From: Apiosordaria backusii
Lineage: Eukaryota > Ascomycota > Sordariomycetes > Sordariales > Lasiosphaeriaceae
Assembly (NCBI GenBank): GCA_030549205.1
Contig: JAUKTV010000008.1
Span: forward strand, 62,001-126,000
Length of the DNA stretch: 64,000 nucleotides
Reading direction: 5' to 3'
Shown: positions 10,361 through 20,918 of the stretch, one piece after another
Layout of the letters: each line of letters starts with the position of its first letter
Numbering within the stretch: position 1 is the first letter of the stretch
Position numbers and translations under genes: made by a program
Notes under the pieces: model-generated
Told to the model about the DNA's origin: nothing
The model's database searches: none
Seen by the model: only the letters and a program-made list of their open reading frames with translations

Positions 10361-10948
10361 TCAGGGAAAGGATAGTGCGGCCCTTTCCCCGTGAACTTCG
10401 CGCCGATGTCTATGCCGCTCAAAAAAGGCCATCCCCTCTGTCTCATGCTCAAAGACAGCGTCACACTGATCGCAATACTGTGGGTTCTTTTTGATCTTTG
10501 GGTGCACATACAGCCCTCTGATTTCGTACGTGGTGACCATATACACACCCATCTTGCCATCCTCCTCATCTTCGCCTTTTCCAAAGCTTAGAACTTCCCT
10601 TCGTAGCTCTTCAAACCCGTGCGGAACCTCCTCGGGCAAGTCCCCCTCCAACTTCAACTCCCGATGAGCCATGACGGTGGCCCAGGCATAGGTAATGTAT
10701 GCAACGGGGCACCTTGGACTGCCTTCCACGCTGGGTATCAAGACCCGAAATTTGTGCTTGTCTGCTGCGGGATCGACGGCCGAAACCTTTGAGAATAAAA
10801 GTCTGGAAATAGGGTCCTGGTCCGGGTGATGCTGATAAAAAGGCGGGACACCTTCAGTGCGGTCCTGGATATTGGCGTCGAGGAAGTCATCCAGAGTCGA
10901 GATTAACACTCTGAATCTGTTGTAGAATGCCGTGCTTGCGAATATGTC
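10361..10948 (-). CDS. Unrecognised protein, possibly GNAT-like; 5' exon unresolved
   Basis: The frame 10361-10909 has only a GTG start. The coding-like sequence extends upstream (..DIFASTAFYNRFRVLIS..) to a likely 3' splice site, CTTGACTAG, just before 10948. At least one 5' exon is therefore missing and I could not place it with confidence. The visible ~195 residues are hydrophilic. The strings 'LFSKVSAVD', 'CPVAYITYAWATV' and 'EIRGLYVHPK' are reminiscent of fungal GNAT acetyltransferases. The acetyl-CoA loop that should follow VHP (QRRGIG-like) is absent, and the C-terminus is unusually rich in His and Arg. An alternative frame over the last ~60 nt ends in a more protein-like tail, so a frameshift near the T-run at about 10429-10434 is possible. 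No function is assigned. Confidence 0.5.
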   Translation of the reverse strand, partial: DIFASTAFYNRFRVLISTLDDFLDANIQDRTEGVPPFYQHHPDQDPISRLLFSKVSAVDPAADKHKFRVLIPSVEGSPRCPVAYITYAWATVMAHRELKLEGDLPEEVPHGFEELRREVLSFGKGEDEEDGKMGVYMVTTYEIRGLYVHPKIKKNPQYCDQCDAVFEHETEGMAFFERHRHRREVHGERAALSFP

Positions 10949-11200
10949 TAGTCAAGTTTCGATAGGAAAAGAGATGAACAGACCAGAAAAGAGATGGCTG
11001 GGATGCAGGCGAATTATAGCAATACTTTTCATGCCTGTTGGTTGTCACTGGGGCTCAGGCACCAACGCCTGTCGTTGGATGAGATCTGCACCAGAATCCA
11101 GGGAACCAAAAGACCGACTGTGTCATGAATTTACGCCTTCCTTCCTATCCAAGAAATAAACATGGGTATCAAGTAACATAACCTCCACTTCTTGCTCAGC

Positions 11201-13600
11201 TTAAAATCCAGGCGGAAGCCCCTTACTCTTCACGGGCTTCCCCCCATTCTTCTTCAGCTCAGCGCTATACTCGCTCCTCTTCCGGATCATAAATGCGATC
11301 CCCAACAACAGATCCGTCTCGTACTGTTGCTGCTTCGCCGCCGCCTTCCCCATGGCACTCACAGGAACAAAATGCAGCAAAGGCCTCATGACCCTCCCAG
11401 CCAACCGCTCAGCTGTCATCTCATTCCTTTCAGCCTGATCGCAAATATCACCCCAAAGCGTCAACAACAACTTGAAAAGCCCCCTCTCCGGGCCCTTGAT
11501 GCCCATGAGCGCTTCCTCCCAAAAGTCAATGCCCTGGTCTATTCTCAACGCCATGCTTCCCGCCACATTGGACTGTTTGCTCAGCTTGATCCACCTCTTG
11601 GCTAATGGATCCGGAACCAGTGGCTTGGGCAGCTCATTTAGGTACACCAGAATGAGATCGGCAGCATCATAAACGGTGAAATCCCTCCAGTCCAACACCT
11701 TGCCGTAGCCAGTCTGGGCGCTGTTGAAGATCGCCCTCAGATCAGAAACGCGGTAGCTGTCGCCGTCCTGGCCAAAAACATGAGGGCATTCGGCCAGCCC
11801 CATGTCACGGATGTAATACACACAACGGAGGATGCACAGAGGATATTCGCGTGTGCTCTTGCCGCCTGCTGAGGCCCCTTCGTGGGATGTTGGGGCCACA
11901 CCTTTGGCAACCTTCATGGACTGGGCAACAGGAACCCCAAATACATCCGTCGAGGTTAGTGATTCTGTTAGAGAAGGTGTAGACAGGGAGGGGCTTTGCG
12001 AGTGCGTTGGTGTGGCAGGGTGGCTTTGCTTTGTGGACCGAAGGCCGAGACGTGAAAAGGCACTGCCTAGCCTGGACGAACTCCTCTTCCCGCTCGGTCC
12101 GGAGGTGCTAGTAGAGTCCGTGTCTCGGTTTCCAGTGGGTACATATGGACTCTGAGGTGGGGAAAACATGAAGCTTGAACTCGAGGTTGGTGGGCGAATC
12201 ATGCCCGAAGGCGACATTGGCGGCAACGCAGGGACTGGTGGTGGCACTGGGATTTCGGATCGAGGATTCTCAAATACAGAATACCGAGAAAGGGAGTGAA
12301 CAGATTGGTTCATGCCGCTTGAGCGCCTCGAATCAGAGCCGTGAAACGAATTGGAGTCGCCGCTTTGAGACGAGTGATCGTGCGAGGAAGCATAATACCC
12401 TTGCTGGCTTCCTTGGGATGGTGGGTGACCGTGTTGGGCCAGAATGTGTTCTGACACTGGATGGAGGGCTGGAGGGGAAAAGCTTCGGATCCGAGACATG
12501 GAGTCCTTGCGGCTCAGGCTCATGGTGCCGCTTTGGCCGCTTGCCCGTGAGGCAACGCTGCTGCCGGCGTTGGAAACCGACCCGAAGTAGTTGCTCTCGG
12601 TATCAGACATGCTAGGGGCTTGCCGGGTATGCTGCTGGTGGCTGACGTGGCTAAAGTTGGGAACGGCAGTCGAGCTGCCAAGACGTGACGTTGATCGTGG
12701 TGGCGGAGGTGGTACACGGTTGCGCACATCGCGAACGGGCATCATGTTTGGTGGCATCTCGTGAAGTTCCCCGGAAAACTCGTCCATTTCGTCGAAAAAA
12801 GTGCCGTCGACCGCATCTGGTCTCTGTGGCCGCGGCGGTGGTCTGAGGCCTTGCTTCTTTGTCAAAAACGAAGACGATTCGTCGCAGCTCATCTCAATGG
12901 CACTGTCGGGGGCTTCGGCTGCTTGTGGTGGTTTCTGCTGACTTTCGGCCTTCTTTCTTGTCGATGGGGGTGCCGAGAGATTGGCATACTCGCGCAATGT
13001 ATCAAAGTATTGTTGCAACGTGGTAAGAGCCCTGTTTGGGCGCATTTCTGGTGGAGGTTCGCAAGAGGTGTTGATGATGCGCGTTGCCACCTCTGCCAGC
13101 TCGTCCACGTCCTCGGGGGTTGCGTCGTTTTCGTTTTGGGCTTTGCTTCTGAACGGTAACAAAGATATCAGCACCTAGCCCCAGCCATACCTCTCCAAGA
13201 CAAGGACATACGCGTCAACAAAATCAACAGCCAGCCCAAGCGCCTCCTTGTATCTGCCCAGCGTCCAGTGTAACCTATTAATGTGATCGCGGCTTGCCAT
13301 CCACCGCGCCTTCTTGTCCGCCCTCGACACACCCGGCCGGTTGAGCACGGCTATGCATCCTTCGAGCTCGTTGATCAGTGTGAGGCAGCAGTCAAGTGCA
13401 CTTGGGGTCTGCTCGGCGAGAAATGGTGGAAAGGAGGCAGCATCGTCGCGCAGGAGCTGGAGGACGCCGTCGAGAGAATGGAGCTCGCTGGAAATGCTGT
13501 CCAATTCCGATCGAGATTCCCGCACTTCGCGGACAAACTTGTTGAGGGCAACCGAAGTTCTAGCGACGGCGTTGCTGGCGGCGAAGCAACCGGTATTCAT
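11201..13600 (-). CDS. RhoGAP-like domain protein with fungal N-terminal helical domain (about 785 aa)
   Basis: There are two exons, 13600-13191 and 13148-11201, separated by a 42-nt intron (GTATGG donor, GCTGAT branch, TTCAG acceptor). The join reads LVLER-SKAQNEN and keeps phase. Residues 1-137 are helical ('ALNKFVREVRESRSELDS') and resemble the fungal N-terminal domain common in signalling proteins. A long disordered Ser/Pro-rich middle follows (about 190-545). The C-terminal ~220 residues resemble a RhoGAP domain, with 'VSDLRAIFNSAQTG', 'AADLILVYLNELPKPLVP' and 'RVMRPLL' in order. The segment matching the canonical FRVxG arginine-finger motif reads VFGQDG, so the catalytic Arg may be missing. 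A short first exon upstream of the ATG at 13600 cannot be excluded. Role: probably binding or regulating Rho-type GTPases at sites of polarity. Confidence 0.8.
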
Positions 13601-15232
13601 GGATCTGTCCACGTGTTTGTCAGCACCTGTTGTGTCTGGCGGTGTCAGTCTCCAATTGTCTTACACCCAATCCAATCGCTGTCCGGCACTAGGGTCCATG
13701 GCTGCAGCGGTCGTGACCGTTCCAGGTTTCGTGGGGATCAACACTGCAGGCAAACCTTCGGAAAGGACGGTCGGGGACGGAGAGGCAGAGGATATAGAAA
13801 TAAACAAATAAAAGTCAGTCAGGGCGGGAGCTTGGAGGGAGCACGCTCGTAGCCTTCCATGGTACGGATATGCATGTCAGCCTGCGAGAATTGACCCCGA
13901 TTTCCCATCATCCAATGCTGTTGCACCCCTCCATGGTTGTCCCAAGAAGTCCAGGGTCTGCCAGCTCGCCACGCGCTTGCCCGGCGCCAGTGGTTCGCAT
14001 CCATCTTGGCCCATTCAGACTGGGCCCTACAGCCCCAGGAGACCCACCATCCAGGCCCCACCATTCGCTTGCCGTTTCTCTTTTTGCAGCAGATTCCCAA
14101 GTCCGAGGGGTTGGTTTTTTTTGTTGCCTTTGTCTCGGCTGTCAGTCTTCGCATTCGGGAGTCCTGCCCAAAAGCACCAACGTGCAGCGGCTGGATGGAT
14201 GATAAGGAACGTTGCTGCAGAATAATAAAACGTGCACCTGCCAATGCAGGACAAGTGTCCCAAGCCAATCGTTTGACGTGACCGGGAAAAGTGTCGACAG
14301 CGGAAGGCCACTCGATACCTGTACAGCAAGGAGTGACGGCCCGTGGGAACCCCTTCTGAACCCTGACCCGATCATGACCCCTGAAAAACGCTTGGGCTGC
14401 CGGTTTTGGCGACCGGACCCACCGCCTCGACCTTCCCTTGGCGGCGTGATAAGAATGCGGGGAGGGCGGGGCCAGGCAGAGAAGCTCGACTCGAGAGCTC
14501 AAAACTCAGGCCCTCGGGCCTCACACTTGCAACCTGGAACTGGCAAACCATCTCTCATGTGTTTTCATGTGTATTCGTTGTCCACAGCATGTGAACTTTT
14601 CCCCCTCTTTCTTTCTGGTCTTTTCCCTTTACTCGGTCATTTTCTTGATCACAATAAAAAAACTTGCTCTCTGTAGGGCCGACCATCAGCAGCTCCTTGC
14701 GAGGTTGCACTGTCACATCGGTAAAACTCCGAGGTGGAGTTGCGTTTTCAGGGGGCACCCTGAGCTCGACCGAAATGAAACTAACCACTGAGAAACCTCA
14801 CCGTCCGTGCCCAAGAACCGTTGAAACGCTTTTTGATGGAACTTTGGGTTGGTAGGTCGAGAACGGTTTGCCAATTTACCGCGCCGTGGACCTAGCATCA
14901 TGACATGACATTCTCAAGTTGTCTAGTTTTATCTCTCGTGTGTTTCGATCTAGGGCTTCACTGTCTCTCGTCCATATACAACAGCAACGACGACGACATA
15001 ACAAGCGAGCGTAGGCCCGAATCCGTCACTGTTGGATTGCGCTAAAACGCCATGCTCGATGCTCATCTCATCATCACACGTTGTGTGGAGAATTTGATGT
15101 GACATTCCAAGTGGGAAAATGGTACATCACAACGACGTCAATGTAGCATTTGCATGTCAATAGGCCCTACACCCCAGTCTCATAACTCCGTCGATATCAA
15201 TCAGGAAAAGGGTGATATTTATTCCGTGCATT
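13601..15232. other. Intergenic, about 1.6 kb
   Basis: This region lies upstream of the RhoGAP-like gene and downstream of the methyltransferase relic. A 227-aa minus-strand frame (13819-14502) is rich in Trp, Arg and His with no domain, and I regard it as chance. CT-rich tracts near 14590-14660 look promoter-like. No gene is supported here. Confidence 0.45.
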
Positions 15233-15902
15233 CTAGGTCAGCGCCTTGAAGTCATCACCATCCCGTGAACTTGGTGGCGTCGTCTTTGGTCTCAACAGCC
15301 AACACCAATGCCATATATCGGGATCGCTCTCCAACCTTTTTGGGACAGTAGCCACCTTTGTCAACACCGTCACCTCAAACAGTTCCTGCACCCTCGGACT
15401 GTCCATCTCAAACCTCGAATCTGAGAAGCTAAGCGACACCCACACGCCCTCCTCCTTGTCCAGCACATCATAAATCCTCTCCACCATTTTAATGACATTC
15501 TCATCTCCCCCGCAAGAAACAGCATCGACAGTACTCTTGTCAATAACCATTCTCACTTTTCCTCTGCTCCTGAGCCATCTCAAACGGCATCGTCACATCC
15601 TGCACCTGATACCCCATGCTCACATCGCCAAACTCGTTCTTTTCCATCTCCTTCCCTCGTTCCAGAGCTAGAGGTTCGTAGTCCATGTGGATGATTTGCA
15701 GTTGAGGGCAGTGGCGTCGAAAGTACACATGCAGGTCGCTTGTTCCTGAGCCGAGGTGTAATACTGTTGAGCCTGGCGATAATGGCGTGAGAAGGGGCTC
15801 GAGAATAGAAAAAAAGGCCAAAGACGATGTGAGCCACTCAAAAGACTATTCCGTGGTGAAGCGTTTGTGCCAATATTCAACCTTTTCAAAGTCGGCGGGC
15901 AT
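15233..15902 (-). pseudogene. Decayed class I SAM-dependent methyltransferase (EEF1A-lysine-methyltransferase-like)
   Basis: Read from the ATG at 15902, the frame begins MPADFEKVEYWHKRFTTE, then meets an in-frame TAG (15846-15848) and resumes as SFEWLTSSLAFF. That is the start expected of small YW..RY..E.SFEWL methyltransferases. The SAM-binding motif I (LHLGSGTSDL) and an acidic motif (IIHMDYEPLAL) follow. After 'SENGY' a frameshift near 15541-15549 moves the conserved VIDKSTVDAV (post-motif II region) to another frame. That frame remains open to the stop at 15233. No intron of realistic size can bridge either lesion. The stop could come from CAG by a C-to-T change in a CpA context, the signature of RIP. 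Two independent lesions make this a probable pseudogene. The ancestral activity would be protein lysine methylation, by analogy only. Confidence 0.75.
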
Positions 15903-16608
15903 TTTTTCTCTTATTCTGCCAGGAGTTGATTATTGACAAAAAGAATAATAATAACCTCAATAAAGATAATGCGGGTAGGTGTGTTTGGAGGGACTCCGGA
16001 TGAGAATTCGTGGTATTCACAGAAATTGAAAAGGTATTGGATGAGATCAATGGCTGTTCTCGGAGTTCTTTCTAACGTTAAATTTATCGCCATCCGAGGT
16101 TATGCCGAATTTGTAAAGACTGGAAAGAGCCTGCTAGTTTTGAGGCATGAGACAAGACTTTGGTGATCCACTTGTTACCTAAAATGCCACCAAAAGCCGA
16201 GACATGTTACCTAAGGTACCTAGTCAACCGACGAAATAATTACACTTTTCATCAGGACTATGACACATCTCACCAGTAGCGGCAGATTGCATCTCACAGC
16301 ACAAAGGCCAAGGCTGGCTTCAAATATCTAGCATTCTGCGATATCAATCGTTGACAGAATTCCAAGACAGAAACGCTGAATAATGCCGACCGACCAGATA
16401 ATACCCGTATCTCTAACAAAAACAAAACTCCAAACTCCAGGGCAGACCACTGCCAATGTCTTTTCGACTAGTCCCTCAACGCCTTGTTCCCATCCTGTTC
16501 CCACACAGTCCCAGCCCTCTGTTCCCAATGATAACGCTTATTTGGACACCCGCCATCCATAACCAGCCTGAAACATAACGCCAAGCAGACCTCCAACCCG
16601 AAATAAGT
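15903..16608. other. Intergenic, about 700 bp
   Basis: This is the upstream region of the methyltransferase relic, and it is AT-richer than its surroundings. It contains TTACCTAAGGTACCTAG at 16205-16221, one of several short palindromic elements in the window. No coding sequence is supported. Confidence 0.5.
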
Positions 16609-17742
16609 TCACTGCCCTAGGCCCTCTCGGTAGGTCTCCCAATCCACGATGCTGATGACATCCGAGATCTTGCCCTGCTCCAACCAGTAGAATACATGTT
16701 CCGACCACTCAACCTCATCTCCCGTCGGTGACGCACCCATCCAGCTCTTGACTGGTGTCCCGACGAACTCGAGTCTCGCTGCAATCATTTGTCTCCTTTC
16801 GTCCACGGCGCAAGTGTGCACCTGGAATTTGAGGTCCGGAACGTGGTCCATGGCAGCGCGCATGAGGTTGATGTACCTGTCCACAGACAAATGCACCCCA
16901 TTGTGTGTCACACCCCCAGTCTTGCAAAACGGTTTGACTTCCCGGTGCATGTGCTCTGCCCCGGAGTTGATGGCGTCGATATAATCCTCATAAAACGTCC
17001 TGAGGTTGATCGAAACGGGCGGAGGCGGTGGCCGTAACCCGGGCACTGGTTGCACTTTCCTGATCTTGGGGTTGGCCGCCAGCTTGCGTCTCGATACCCT
17101 TGGTGGTTCTTCTCTCATGTCGTAAATACTGCTGATCTTTCCCTTTTCAAAACTGAGCACCATGTGCCTGGCATACTCGGTCCTCTCGGGGCAGCGTGCG
17201 CTGCCAGCCTTGCCTCTCTCGGTGGCCACGTTCCTGACACATACCCTGGCTGCTACAGGATCTGGTCTGAATAACTTGAGCTTGCCTGCTGGAGGATTTG
17301 GGTGAATATCTCCGCCGACCATGGTGGCAATGTGAAGCTTGCTGGTCGAGCCTTGGCCGAATTCCTCTTTGAAAACATGGACAAGGTCATGCAGAGAGAT
17401 TGGCTCGCCGTTGTATGACAGCTTCTGGTTGGCAAGATTGGGCAAAAACTCCCACTGGCGACGGTTGATACGGTCGATGAAAAGGCGGAATCGATACTGA
17501 TTTGTTAATGGAGGAGGAGGCCTTACGCCGAAGCGCTCGTAGCGGGCGTTGATTTGTTCCAAGGGCTCCCGCTTGCGCCTTTTCGCACTTGGTGGGCTGT
17601 CTGAATCTGGTGTCCCCGGCGATGGTCTTTTTCTTGATGATGACAGTGATGGCGGTGATGGAGTAAGTGATGATGTGGTCGTGGTGGCCAAGGGCGGCAT
17701 CACGGGCTGCGATATCCGCAACTCTCGCCGACTGTGCGACAT
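16609..17742 (-). CDS. Tandem NTF2/SnoaL-like domain protein (377 aa)
   Basis: The longest open frame begins at 18021, but its first 93 residues are low-complexity and unlike protein. I prefer the ATG at 17742 (MSHSRRELRISQP). Residues 1-60 are disordered and basic, with a bipartite nuclear-localisation-like patch (AKRRKREP). Two alpha+beta cone-like domains follow, at about 75-230 and 245-377. Both show the SnoaL/NTF2-like pattern: a helix with 'YEDYIDAINSG', a His-containing 'THNGVHLSVDRYINLM', and the terminal strand 'VFYWLEQGKISDVISIVDWE'. SnoaL-like folds bind or transform small hydrophobic ligands. Fungal two-domain members are uncharacterised. The NLS-like tail would suggest a nuclear or cytosolic location. 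Confidence 0.72.
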   Translation of the reverse strand: MSHSRRELRISQPVMPPLATTTTSSLTPSPPSLSSSRKRPSPGTPDSDSPPSAKRRKREPLEQINARYERFGVRPPPPLTNQYRFRLFIDRINRRQWEFLPNLANQKLSYNGEPISLHDLVHVFKEEFGQGSTSKLHIATMVGGDIHPNPPAGKLKLFRPDPVAARVCVRNVATERGKAGSARCPERTEYARHMVLSFEKGKISSIYDMREEPPRVSRRKLAANPKIRKVQPVPGLRPPPPPVSINLRTFYEDYIDAINSGAEHMHREVKPFCKTGGVTHNGVHLSVDRYINLMRAAMDHVPDLKFQVHTCAVDERRQMIAARLEFVGTPVKSWMGASPTGDEVEWSEHVFYWLEQGKISDVISIVDWETYREGLGQ

Positions 17743-18610
17743 TTTGATTTTTGAGGCTCTCCACTGAAGAGAGGACAGTCGGTTTGGTCTAAAAGCGGCA
17801 AGACGCTGATGACAGGGATGATGCGCGGTGTGGTAATTGATGGATTTGGCTGATGTCGCTGTTTGATGCTGTGGTGAGTGAGTGGAATCAAGGTCGCGCG
17901 ATTGCGCGCCCTCACGTGCAAAATTAATCGAGGCGCAGAGCCGCAGGCGCGTCACAGGCCACCAGTTGAATTTGTGGCCCGTGCACCGTGCCTGGAAAGG
18001 TGGGGCATCTTCCCCGTCCAACCTCTGATGCCAGGGCGCGTCGCGATTTGCAGAACGGCGACCGGGTCACCTCACTCTCAACTCATGACAAAAGGGAATG
18101 AATGTATTACCGTCACTTGTTTAAAATACTACTTACCTCTCTTTCTTCACAGTGTCAATTCTTCCCTGCTTTATCGAACATGGAAGACAAGCGACCTGAA
18201 CAATTGTATTGTGGACATTGGTCTGGTTTCGAGGATGCGTGGACTCGCTCCAGAGCAATGAAACAAAGTGGGCAGATCCCTTTCTCAAGCAGTACGACTT
18301 TGAATGTGTTTTCAAGCAGCTTGGAATTGACAAGATGTTCATTCGTAGGTATCAATGCTACTTGTAGGTAGTATCAATGTCAAATAAAGCACAATACCTC
18401 CGACGACATGGATGTAAATCTGACTTGATAGACCAGGAAAAAGGGAGCAGATATTCAAAGGGGTCAGTTCCACTGCAGAAGGTATCCATCTTATCCGAGG
18501 GATCTTATCCAGTCCCGACCAAGATACAAATAAAACCACTTAATACCTTATGCCGTGAACACTTGTGCTCTTTGAAAAGCATTTACACTGAGTTAGATAC
18601 ATTGTTCTTA
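17743..18610. other. Intergenic, about 870 bp
   Basis: This is the promoter side of the NTF2-like gene and the 3' side of the monooxygenase gene. Nothing coding or RNA-like is supported here. Confidence 0.5.
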
Positions 18611-20292
18611 TCACAACTTCGCCCTCAGCGGCTCCTCGTTACCTTGATCCCGCCTGATTTCTTCCTCGGCCTTCTTCCTGGCCTCCTCGAACCCTCTGAG
18701 TTTGTGAGCCACCATGCCCTTCCAAATCGTCAGCCACTCTTCGGGAAATTTGGGCAGCCCCCGTCCTGTCGTCCCTTCCTTTGGGTCTCCAGCAACGTTC
18801 CTCAAAAACTCAAAGAAGTCTTTGTAATCTGGAGCAATGCTGTAGTAATCCTTGCCTCCTTTTTTGGCGATCACCCGTTTCGCTTCCCATAGGCGCTGGT
18901 CAGCAATCGACGGTAAAGGCTGAGCCCGGCCAGCTAAATGACGAGCTACGGCAACAGCCTGCCATTCATACACCTTGAATGTGAAGCCTCCTCCGAGCTT
19001 GTTTCGAATTAGCAATTGCAAGTACACCTTGGCGGAATGGGTAACAAAAGACATACCATGCCAACGAATGTGAGGGTTGGGTCAAGAATATCAAAAGTAT
19101 GCTGATAGACACCTGGAAGTCTTCTATATGCCTTTTCCACCCTTTTCTGAACAGCCAGTAGAAAAGGGAAGCTGAACGTGTAGCCGGTCGCAAAGATGAT
19201 GTGATCCACATCCTTCACCTCAGATCCGTCGGCGAAGAAGACTGTTCCCGTCACCGGGCACAGGCTCGAGATTTGCTTCTTGACCGCGATATGGGGATGT
19301 GTAAATGGTGTCCAGCCAAACGACGGAATTGGGTTGCCTCTGATGGAAGAAATGACGGGTTTTTGCGCAAACGGGAGGATTTCATGCACAATTTCATGAG
19401 CAGAAACCGAGCCTCCGACGACAATGACTTTCTATCAGTTGTGAGCACCAAATCTCAGACAGGAAAAACTGAAAATAAACAATGGCAACTCACCTTGCCC
19501 CTGTACTTCTCCCCCCTCCTAAAATGTTTGCTATGTTGTATCTTTCCCGGCCATCTCTTGTCAAACTCAACCAACCCCTCCGTCTCCGGAATCCAAGGAA
19601 CATTATAATGCCCGCTCGCCACCACCAACCCGTCGAACCTCTCCTGCCACCAATAGTCCTTGTCTCCTTGTCCGTCTTTTCGAAGAGTCAACACCCACTC
19701 CCCATTCACCTTTTCCGCCCTCTCCACCGTAGTGCTCAAGCTCAAATATTTGTCATGCCCGCCGCGGGTGAAGATGTCTTCTATCCAGGTCCTAATCACC
19801 TCGCGATGCCGGAACGGGGCATCCGGGCCGTATTTCTCCAGGCTTTTCTCGCTGAGCGTGGAAGGAAGGGGCTCGTCAGTGTAGCCCATGATATCCGGAT
19901 GAATGTTGCTGTGCAGGTGCTCATGCTGAGCCGAGTCGCTGAATCTCAGTTGGTGCGAGTTTACCGTCTCGCTCTTGGGTGTTTCGATTGGGAATTGCTC
20001 TGGAACGGGAATGGCTACATCCGCCTTCCCTGACAACAAGAGAGGAAGGGAAGGCATGGCGGCCGGGAGATGGGGAGTATAAACCCTGTGCCGTTGCTGT
20101 CAGTGGCTCCGATGGAAAGCTGAACAAGACGAGAGGTAGCACTGCATACCATGTGCCCCCGATAACAGGCCTTCTGTCAAACACTCTGATCACATCGAAA
20201 GCCTGTTCTTTGGCGAGAGCATCGGTGGCAATAGCACCTGCTGGACCAGCGCCAATGACGGCTACTCGGCGGACTTTGGTTACAGCAGCCAT
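18611..20292 (-). CDS. Flavin-containing monooxygenase (FMO/N-hydroxylating type), 490 aa
   Basis: There are four exons: 20292-20150, 20085-19494, 19431-19057 and 18973-18611. All three joins keep phase and use consensus splice sites. Motifs appear in the expected order: the FAD Rossmann site VAVIGAGPAG near residues 10-19, GGTW, the FMO identifying motif GKIQHSKHFR, the NADPH site KKVIVVGGSVSAHE immediately after intron 2, and FATGYTFSFPFL. The C-terminus is helical (YEWQAVAVARHLAGRAQ), as in fungal FMOs. The enzyme would use NADPH and O2 to oxygenate N or S atoms of a soft nucleophile. No substrate is indicated by context. A Zn2Cys6 regulator lies upstream on the same strand, but the spacing (about 630 bp) argues for separate promoters. 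There is no signal peptide or membrane anchor, so it is probably cytosolic. Confidence 0.9.
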
Positions 20293-20918
20293 GGTTAAGA
20301 CTAAAACAATGAGACTGTGAGGTAACCTGCAAACAACAGAGTTCGAAGCCTCACCATTTATATCCCCTCTGGTACCCTAGCCGCAGCTAACCACATCCTA
20401 TACCCGCACCCTCCAAAATGGCGCCTTGCTGGCTCGGCATCACGCAAACACAACTTGCAGATGCAGGCAACCAGGTGTACCGCTCCCTTGCCTCTTATCT
20501 CCACTACGTTCCACACTAGGTAAGGTAACATCAGTAACACCATCACAAGAAGCAGTGACGAAAGCCCTAGACCCGGACTGAAAGGGCTCTTATCCCCATG
20601 TTCTGATAGCATTAAGTGAGAAATGGTTTCCCAAGTAGATAATGTGCCTGCCAGCGTGTGCTTGTGCGTCTATATAGGTATTGTAATACAAAGAAACAAC
20701 GATGAAACCCCATGCTCTTTATATGTTACCTCAAGATAGGTATGTCCTGCCTTCCCTCCCTGCCCACCAAAAGTTTCCTTTCCTGAGATACCTTCCAAAC
20801 TCCCAAAACTCCGTCGCTTATTCTTTTCAGCTTGTCCCTTGACCCCAGTACCCTAGAAGAAGCAAAACAAAAGCAAAAAGGTACACAACAAGTTCGTGGT
20901 ACATGATTAACCCCTTGT
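20293..20918. other. Intergenic, about 630 bp
   Basis: This is the spacer between the FMO start and the 3' end of the Zn2Cys6 gene, both on the minus strand. It probably contains the FMO promoter and the regulator's 3' UTR. Nothing else is visible. Confidence 0.5.

Noticed and set aside
13819..14502. 227-aa minus-strand frame
   Set aside because: Rich in Trp, Arg and His, no domain or splice context, and situated in a promoter-like region.
10361..16608. A secondary-metabolite cluster formed by the methyltransferase, NTF2/SnoaL-like protein, FMO and regulator
   Set aside because: No PKS, NRPS or terpene synthase is present, the methyltransferase is a protein-lysine type and broken, and the genes are separately spaced.
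17743..18021. 93-residue N-terminal extension of the NTF2-like protein
   Set aside because: The frame is open, but the residues look like translated leader; the internal ATG at 17742 has a better context and a typical start.
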